Notes under the pieces: generated by a model
What the model was told of the DNA's origin: nothing
Seen by the model: only the letters and a program-made list of their open reading frames with translations
Databases searched by the model: none
Assembly: GCA_002450905.1 (NCBI GenBank)
Contig: DKAT01000001.1
Span: 1-10,230 of the forward strand
DNA from: Spirochaetia bacterium UBA6919
GTDB taxonomy: Bacteria; Spirochaetota; UBA6919
Direction: 5' to 3'
Length of the DNA stretch: 10,230 nt
Part shown: positions 5,445-10,230 of the stretch, piece after piece
Layout of the letters: every line of letters begins with the position of its first letter
How positions within the stretch are numbered: position 1 is the stretch's first letter
Translations under genes and position numbers: made by a program

Positions 5445-8105
5445 ATGCTAAGAGATCAATTTTTAAAATGGTGTGCTAAAATTAGCTATAACCACCCATG
5501 GAAAGTCATATCCGTATTCACTTTAATTACTGTATTATCTATAATTCTGTCCATCAAGTATCTTGGATTCAAAACAGATCAAGACGATCTTATGTCCGAT
5601 GAATTATCCTATGTCAAGAATTATAATAAATTTAAAGAAAACTTTGGAGATCTTGAGCATATTATCGCTGTTGTTCAGGTAAATGATCATCCAAAGGAAG
5701 CTAAGGAGTTGATTGACAGACTAGCAAAGAAAATCAGAACTATTAAAGATATTAAGAAAGTTATTTCCCGAATTAAACTCGATTTTATTAAGTCAAATCT
5801 CTTACTATTCCCACCCATAAAGGATCTCGAACAGATAACCAAAACTATTTCTTTGATGAAAGACCAAATCAAACTGATTAACAATTTTCAAAACCTCAAT
5901 CAATTCCTCGAGTTCTATAATCAGAGGCTCAAAGACAAGTCTAAAATGACTACTTATGATTACTATATATTATATTTTTTCTTAAAACAATTACAATCTT
6001 CTCTGGAGGGTGAAAAATATCCACTCCTATTGAAAAAAGCCTTTCTACAAAAAACATCTCAGCTACAGGATAATGGATATATCTTTTCAGATAATAAAAA
6101 ACTCTTGTTCCTGTTAATTCTACCTAAAAAAAATTATAAAACCCTTAATGTTATCCAGGAGCCCTTAAATCAAATTAGATCATACATCAAAGAAATAAAA
6201 AAAGATTACCCCATGTTAAAAGTAGGTCTCACTGGACAACCTGTACTCCAAGCGGATGAAATGTCAAGTGTAGGCGCTGATATGATAATCGGAAGTATCT
6301 TATCACTAATTGGTGTAGGACTTATATTCATGTTAGTATTAAGAAATATTGTAAGACCCTTCCTTTCAGTAATCGTTCTGACCGTATCTATATTAATTAC
6401 CTTTGGAGTAACAACTTTCTACCCGGGACATCTGACAATATTATCGATCGTATTTACAACAATGATAATAGGTCTTGGTATAGAATATAGTATCCACCTG
6501 ATTGCCCGCTATCACGAAGAACTTTCATTAAAAAAATCCGTAGAAGAAGCTCTTACAAATACTCTTCAATATACAGGGCGTGGAAATATAACAGGTACAA
6601 TCACAACTTCAGTATCATTTTATATGACTATGTTCATTGATTTTAAAGGATTAAGCGAATTAGGATTCATTGCTGGAACAGGATTAATCATAACACTATT
6701 AGCAGTTTTACTCTTATTACCGGCAATTTTAACTCTGCATGATAGAAAAAGATCCTGGGAACAACTCAACGCAACAACAATCATTCAATTTCATATGATG
6801 GAAAATCTTTTAAAGTATTCTCGGACTATTATTGCCGTCACCCTGATTGTAATTATTGGTCTGGTATCAATTATTGGTATTAAAGGATTATCCTTCAATG
6901 ATAATTTCCTTGACTTACAGGCAGATGGTGTAGAATCTGTGGAATATGAAAAAATCATTATGAAAAATACAAAGGAATCATCGTGGTTTTCAACTCATAT
7001 AATAGCTAATGATTTAAATGATAGCGATAAAATATCCAATAAAACCAAATCAAAGGCGAATATCGGGAAAATCGAGACCCTGCGAAGATTTATACCCAGG
7101 ATGCAGGATGAAAAACTCTTATTGGTTAATCAAATAAGGGATCACTTTAAAAATATTTCCATACCAGACAAAGGAAAAGAGATTTCTCTACAGAACATGA
7201 CTGCAATATTAAATCAGATGAACAAAAATATCCAAACACACAATGACGTCACTCTGTCTGAGAAATTAATTCCCTTATTGGATCCAATCAAAGATTCGCA
7301 GGAAATTATCACCAATTTGAAAACTTCAATTCAAACCCAGCCTGAAACTGCTCATACAAGATTACTTGATTTCCAAAATCGATTATTAGAAGATCTTTCA
7401 TTTAGCATGAAATTGTTCAAGGAACTGTTAAACCCCTATAAAATTGATATCCAAAGCTTACCAGAAGGTCTAAGAGATCGGCATGTTGGCAAGGATAATA
7501 AACTCCTTGTCTATGTTTACCCCAATAAAAATATTTGGAATCCAAAATACTTAGAAGATTTCGTCAAGGATGTCAGAAGTATAGATAAAGATGCAGTCGG
7601 AGCCACCATCAATATCTATGAAAGTTCAATCGTTATGAAGAAAGGATTTATACTTACGGCAATATATGCCCTAATTGCAGTATTTATATTACTATTAGTC
7701 GATTATCGTTCATTAAAATTTACCTCCCTTGCATTTATGCCATTAATTCTTGGATTGATCATCTTATTTGGTATCATGGCATTGCTGAATATCCAGTTTA
7801 ATATGGCTAATTTCTTTTCTATTCCTATATTAATTGGATCTGGTATTGATTATGGAGTTCAAATTGTCCATCGATTCAGGGAAACCAAATCAGCAAATAT
7901 AATCACACGAAGTACAGGGAGTGCTATTATTTTACACGCACTCACAACGATTATGGGTTTCGGTACATTGATGATTACTGATCACAGAGGTATTTTTAGC
8001 CTTGGATTAATCATGACAATTGGGACAGCAACAGTATTTTTCACATCGATTATGGTACTGCCCTCGGTGTTAAAATATCTTGAGAAAAAAAACTCAATCA
8101 TATAA
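5445..8105 (+). CDS. RND/MMPL-family inner-membrane exporter
   Basis: This 886-aa protein has the two-fold RND architecture with 12 predicted membrane segments. TM1 (about 20-40) is followed by a soluble periplasmic loop (41-279) and TM2-6 (280-430). TM7 (461-481) is followed by a second, helix-rich loop (482-733) and TM8-12 (734-874). The proton-relay motif in TM4 is GLGIEY (343-348) and in TM10 GSGIDYG (798-804), followed by HLIARYHEE and QIVHRFRE respectively. Size and layout fit the MMPL/HpnN-type branch, which moves lipids (hopanoids, mycolates) or other hydrophobic molecules, rather than the AcrB drug pumps of over 1000 aa. No membrane-fusion or TolC-like partner is encoded nearby, as is usual for this branch. 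Substrate is unknown. The Shine-Dalgarno sequence is modest (GGATGG, 9 nt upstream). It may be transcribed from the promoter at 5199-5227, and the 77-aa gene follows after 38 nt without a terminator. Confidence 0.93.
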   Translation: MLRDQFLKWCAKISYNHPWKVISVFTLITVLSIILSIKYLGFKTDQDDLMSDELSYVKNYNKFKENFGDLEHIIAVVQVNDHPKEAKELIDRLAKKIRTIKDIKKVISRIKLDFIKSNLLLFPPIKDLEQITKTISLMKDQIKLINNFQNLNQFLEFYNQRLKDKSKMTTYDYYILYFFLKQLQSSLEGEKYPLLLKKAFLQKTSQLQDNGYIFSDNKKLLFLLILPKKNYKTLNVIQEPLNQIRSYIKEIKKDYPMLKVGLTGQPVLQADEMSSVGADMIIGSILSLIGVGLIFMLVLRNIVRPFLSVIVLTVSILITFGVTTFYPGHLTILSIVFTTMIIGLGIEYSIHLIARYHEELSLKKSVEEALTNTLQYTGRGNITGTITTSVSFYMTMFIDFKGLSELGFIAGTGLIITLLAVLLLLPAILTLHDRKRSWEQLNATTIIQFHMMENLLKYSRTIIAVTLIVIIGLVSIIGIKGLSFNDNFLDLQADGVESVEYEKIIMKNTKESSWFSTHIIANDLNDSDKISNKTKSKANIGKIETLRRFIPRMQDEKLLLVNQIRDHFKNISIPDKGKEISLQNMTAILNQMNKNIQTHNDVTLSEKLIPLLDPIKDSQEIITNLKTSIQTQPETAHTRLLDFQNRLLEDLSFSMKLFKELLNPYKIDIQSLPEGLRDRHVGKDNKLLVYVYPNKNIWNPKYLEDFVKDVRSIDKDAVGATINIYESSIVMKKGFILTAIYALIAVFILLLVDYRSLKFTSLAFMPLILGLIILFGIMALLNIQFNMANFFSIPILIGSGIDYGVQIVHRFRETKSANIITRSTGSAIILHALTTIMGFGTLMITDHRGIFSLGLIMTIGTATVFFTSIMVLPSVLKYLEKKNSII

Positions 8106-8143
8106 AAATAAGTTATATTTATATATTACAACAGGCAGGAAAT

Positions 8144-8377
8144 ATGTATTATAGTATATATTCTATCCCACAAAGCGAAAGATCAGGCTGTGAATATGAG
8201 ATAGGTGCATTTAATTGTATTGCCAATGCCCTTTATGATTTCAAAACAGATACCCTCACAAAACGTCTTTGTAAACAACACATGGAAGAATACAGACAGA
8301 TTTTAGAGAATAATGGATTTGTATGCCTTGATGAATCAGTTATCAATCCGTCAAGTGACGAGGAATGGGTTATCTGA
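8144..8377 (+). CDS. Small Cys/His protein, putative metal binding
   Basis: This 77-aa protein is of unrecognised family. AGGCAGGA (8133-8140) lies 3 nt before ATG. There is no signal peptide or membrane segment, so it should be cytoplasmic. C16 and C25, then C43-K-Q-H46 (within RLCKQHMEEY), form a C-x8-C-x17-C-x2-H pattern. Small zinc-binding proteins often have an N-terminal Cys pair and a later LCxxH, so a single zinc site is plausible, but the first pair is spaced x8 rather than the usual x2-x5. The C-terminus is acidic (DESVINPSSDEEW). It is 38 nt downstream of the RND gene and 48 nt upstream of the YD-repeat-like gene, so it could be co-transcribed with both. Function is unknown. Confidence 0.75.
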   Translation: MYYSIYSIPQSERSGCEYEIGAFNCIANALYDFKTDTLTKRLCKQHMEEYRQILENNGFVCLDESVINPSSDEEWVI

Positions 8378-8402
8378 TAGCAATTTTTATAATTCTGATA
8401 GC
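8374..8402 (+). repeat. Direct repeat CTGATAGC x2, 21-nt period
   Basis: CTGATAGC occurs at 8374-8381 and again at 8395-8402, two helical turns apart, in the short gap between the 77-aa gene and the YD-repeat-like gene. The first copy overlaps the stop codon and lies within TATCTGATA, an inverted repeat. The face-of-helix spacing would suit a dimeric regulator, but eight bases twice in AT-rich DNA may be chance. Confidence 0.35.
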
Positions 8403-8425
8403 TGACAAGATGTTTGGAGACTTAT

Positions 8426-9034
8426 TTGGGGAATAATATAGTATACTCCTGGAAGTGGAACTTTGATCTGGAGTTTTCTATAAGAAAAATAGCTAATTTA
8501 AATGAAGTTAAGAAGGATCAGGATTATTACAAAGCTATCTATAATCACCAGCAATTAATTAAACTGGAACACAGATCAAAAAATCGAATATTTCACCCCC
8601 TCATCGAATATTATGATTATCACTACACTAATCATCTCCTTGTTAAGAAAGAATATAAGAATCGATGGGGACTCATTCGCTGGTATTGCACCTATCATTA
8701 TAATGATCGAAATCAGATTGAAAAATGCGTGAATCACAGCCTGACTCCAGATGAGAAGGATTATTATCTCGAGAACTATTCATTATTCTATTATAATAAT
8801 CAAGGGAATCGCAACCTGAGAAAGATACTTGACCCCAAAGGAAATCTCCAGTCCTACGAAGTCTACCACTATGATGAGAATAATCTGTTATATAAGAAAG
8901 AGATGTTTAACAGAAATAACGATAAAATCTTTTCTGAGCAATTTCAATATAACTTAGATCAACAATTGGAATATATTAATTATTTTGACAGTGAAGGCAA
9001 TTTTGACCGTGCTGTTCAGGTGTTTTCTAAATGA
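8426..9034 (+). CDS. YD-repeat-like protein of unknown function
   Basis: I place the start at TTG 8426 (202 aa), because GGAG (8416-8419) sits 6 nt before it; the in-frame TTG at 8414 lacks a ribosome-binding site. No ATG start is available near the 5' end. From about residue 33 to 195 the protein is made of roughly six imperfect units of about 26 residues. They carry aromatic-rich Y-x-Y-D/N turns and a later G-N/K: YDYHYTNHLL (63-72), CTYHYNDRNQIE (88-99), LFYYNNQGN (120-128), VYHYDENNLL (146-155) and FQYNLDQQLEY (173-183). This resembles YD/Rhs-type or YwqK/MORN-like beta-hairpin repeats, which usually serve binding or structural roles. No signal peptide, Rhs core or toxin domain is present. 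Its stop overlaps the GDPD start (ATGA), so the two are translationally coupled. Confidence 0.8.
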   Translation: MGNNIVYSWKWNFDLEFSIRKIANLNEVKKDQDYYKAIYNHQQLIKLEHRSKNRIFHPLIEYYDYHYTNHLLVKKEYKNRWGLIRWYCTYHYNDRNQIEKCVNHSLTPDEKDYYLENYSLFYYNNQGNRNLRKILDPKGNLQSYEVYHYDENNLLYKKEMFNRNNDKIFSEQFQYNLDQQLEYINYFDSEGNFDRAVQVFSK

Positions 9035-9774
9035 TACTCAACATAGGTCATAGAGGATTTGGTGTTCACGCCATTGAAAATACCTTATCAGCTGTTCAGA
9101 AGGCAATAGATTTCAAGTTAGACATGATTGAGTTTGATGTACGTCTCACAAGGGATCACGAAGTGGTGGTTTTCCATGATAGATCCTTAAAACGACTTGC
9201 ATCAGTAAATCTAAATATTGACGAAACTGAATATAAAACACTTAAAAACATTAATATCTTTTCCAAAAAGAAAAGTGGGGATACTGATTATGAAAAAATC
9301 CCATCTCTAAAAGAAATTATAGAACTATCTGGTGGAAAAATCCAACTCAACATAGAAATCAAGAAAAATAATCATCTGGATAAAGTTCTGGTTGACAAAG
9401 TAGTTTCCATCATCCGGGATTACAATATCTATTCTCAAGTGGTCATATCGTCCTTTTCGAAGGAGATTCTTAAATGGGTTTGTCATATAGATGATAATAT
9501 TCGATGTGGATACGTCTATCACAAGAAAGCCAATATGAAAAATATCTTTATACCCGATTGTAAATTATATTCAATTCATCCTTATAAATATCTTATCGGA
9601 AAGAAACTTATTCAAACAGCTCATGACAAATCAATTAAAGTATTCCCTTGGACAGCAAATTCCTATAAATTAATGAATAAACTTATACAAATGGGTGTAG
9701 ATGGAATTATTACAAACCACCCTCTTTTATTAAGGAATCTATTAATTGTTAAAGATCTTAATAGCAAGAAATAA
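9031..9774 (+). CDS. Glycerophosphodiester phosphodiesterase
   Basis: GDPD enzymes hydrolyse glycerophosphodiesters (deacylated phospholipid head groups) to glycerol-3-phosphate and an alcohol, in a metal-dependent TIM-barrel site. The 247-aa protein has the full motif set: HRG (7-9), ENT (16-18), EFD (34-36, metal-binding E34 and D36), catalytic H48 in VVFHD, E109 in LNIEIK, and the C-terminal VFPWTAN (204-210) and GVDGIITNHP (222-231). H7 and H48 are the expected general acid/base pair. There is no signal peptide, so it is a cytoplasmic UgpQ-like type. Length is typical. AGGTG (9018-9022) is 8 nt before ATG, inside the preceding gene, and the ATGA overlap couples it to the YD-repeat-like protein. 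It is the last gene of this group before a 213-nt gap. Confidence 0.95.
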   Translation: MILNIGHRGFGVHAIENTLSAVQKAIDFKLDMIEFDVRLTRDHEVVVFHDRSLKRLASVNLNIDETEYKTLKNINIFSKKKSGDTDYEKIPSLKEIIELSGGKIQLNIEIKKNNHLDKVLVDKVVSIIRDYNIYSQVVISSFSKEILKWVCHIDDNIRCGYVYHKKANMKNIFIPDCKLYSIHPYKYLIGKKLIQTAHDKSIKVFPWTANSYKLMNKLIQMGVDGIITNHPLLLRNLLIVKDLNSKK

Positions 9775-9877
9775 TCCAGTTAATAATATATTCAATTCTG
9801 TATATCTCTTTTCCAGAAAAAGTATTATAATTCGGATTAATAAATGTATAAAAATATTAATTTCTTTGAATAAATCA

Positions 9878-9906
9878 TTGACTATTTCCCGATATAAACC
9901 TATTTT
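9878..9906 (+). promoter_or_regulatory. Candidate promoter for radical SAM gene
   Basis: TTGACT (9878-9883, 5 of 6) and TATTTT (9901-9906, 4 of 6) are 17 nt apart and would start transcription near 9913, about 75 nt before the ATG at 9988. The 213-nt gap after the GDPD gene (9775-9987) holds no other signal I trust: no GC-rich terminator, and only AT-rich filler with weak open frames on both strands. Confidence 0.4.
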
Positions 9907-9987
9907 TATTAATCTACTGTCAATTTTATTTTGAATATGTTTCAAATGACAATAATCTTCTAAAATACAAAATTATTACAGGTGAAT

Positions 9988-10230
9988 ATGAAAATATTAT
10001 TAATCAATCCAAAGTTTCCTCCAACATATTGGGGACAAGAATATAGTACTTCCATTACTGGATACAGATATATTTTCCCCCCCCTTGGATTAGCTACTAT
10101 AGCAGGTCTCAGCGGTGATCATGAAGTTGAAATCATTGATGAGAACGTAGAAAAATTAAAATTAAGTTATGCAAAGAAGTTTGACATTGTTGGATTAACT
10201 GGTTATATGATTCAAGCTGAACGAGAGTTT
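9988..10230 (+). CDS. Cobalamin-binding radical SAM protein (5' part)
   Basis: The first 81 codons of a longer gene run off the window's end with the frame open. The start MKILLINPKFPPTYWGQEYS, then FPPLGLATIAGL (30-41), HEVEIIDENVE (45-55) and DIVGLTGYMIQ (67-77), is the N-terminal Rossmann-like B12-binding domain of class B radical SAM enzymes. The opening and the PPLGL segment resemble the HpnP/HpnJ type, whose members include the hopanoid C-2 methylase, but many members modify other substrates. The radical SAM CxxxCxxC cluster would lie beyond 10230 and cannot be checked. AGGTG (9980-9984) precedes the ATG by 3 nt. It is probably a separate unit from the GDPD gene, given the 213-nt gap and candidate promoter. 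Confidence 0.9.
   Translation, partial: MKILLINPKFPPTYWGQEYSTSITGYRYIFPPLGLATIAGLSGDHEVEIIDENVEKLKLSYAKKFDIVGLTGYMIQAEREF

Noticed and set aside
5687..5884. Antisense frame within the RND gene
   Set aside because: It lies wholly within the coding RND frame with no ribosome-binding site or family resemblance; the same applies to 9325-9522 in the GDPD gene.
8410..8436. ATG 8410 as start of the YD-repeat-like gene
   Set aside because: It is out of frame with the gene and stops after eight codons.
8426..9034. Rhs toxin or polymorphic toxin reading of the YD-like repeats
   Set aside because: No Rhs core, secretion signal, C-terminal toxin domain or immunity gene is present; the following gene is an intact metabolic GDPD.
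9746..9934. 62-codon + frame and overlapping antisense frame (9742-9945) after the GDPD gene
   Set aside because: Both are Ile/Leu/Asn/Lys-rich as expected from AT-rich noncoding DNA, overlap the GDPD end, and resemble no family; the region also carries the candidate promoter.

Overview
The window is AT-rich, gene-dense bacterial chromosome with every gene on the + strand. The opening order, tRNA-Ser / SRP RNA / dnaX / ybaB / recR, is a conserved housekeeping block known from Bacillus and, for dnaX-ybaB-recR, also from spirochaetes. An exported ankyrin-repeat protein, an HpnN/MmpL-type RND transporter, a small SRP RNA and frequent non-ATG starts fit a low-GC Gram-negative organism. I favour a member of the Spirochaetota or a relative, but this is inference from gene content and style; no database search was possible.

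Positions 1-2755 are the information-processing block. It holds the 3' end of a serine tRNA, an SRP RNA lying only a few bases downstream, then dnaX (clamp-loader subunit), ybaB/ebfC (nucleoid-associated protein) and recR (recombination repair). Spacing is tight, and ybaB and recR are 3 nt apart. The SRP RNA has an unusual apical loop, and dnaX contains an A7 slippery heptamer followed quickly by a -1 stop.

Positions 2861-5020 encode a 719-residue protein with a signal peptide and about 21 ankyrin repeats and no other recognisable domain. Part of the array shows a two-repeat (about 66-residue) periodicity. A strong intrinsic terminator (5036-5072) closes this unit.

Positions 5073-5444 are a long non-genic leader with a good sigma70-type promoter (GTGACA-17-TATTAT) and two dubious short reading frames, one of them only 8 codons long but with an excellent Shine-Dalgarno sequence. 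It precedes an 886-residue RND/MMPL-family exporter.

Positions 8144-9774 hold a 77-residue Cys/His protein, a YD-repeat-like protein and a glycerophosphodiester phosphodiesterase; the last two overlap by ATGA. A further candidate promoter lies before a truncated cobalamin-binding radical SAM gene that runs off the window at 10230. RND exporter, GDPD and B12-radical SAM protein together suggest envelope-lipid metabolism or transport, but that link is only inference. I found no CRISPR array, insertion sequence, phage gene or recognised defence system.
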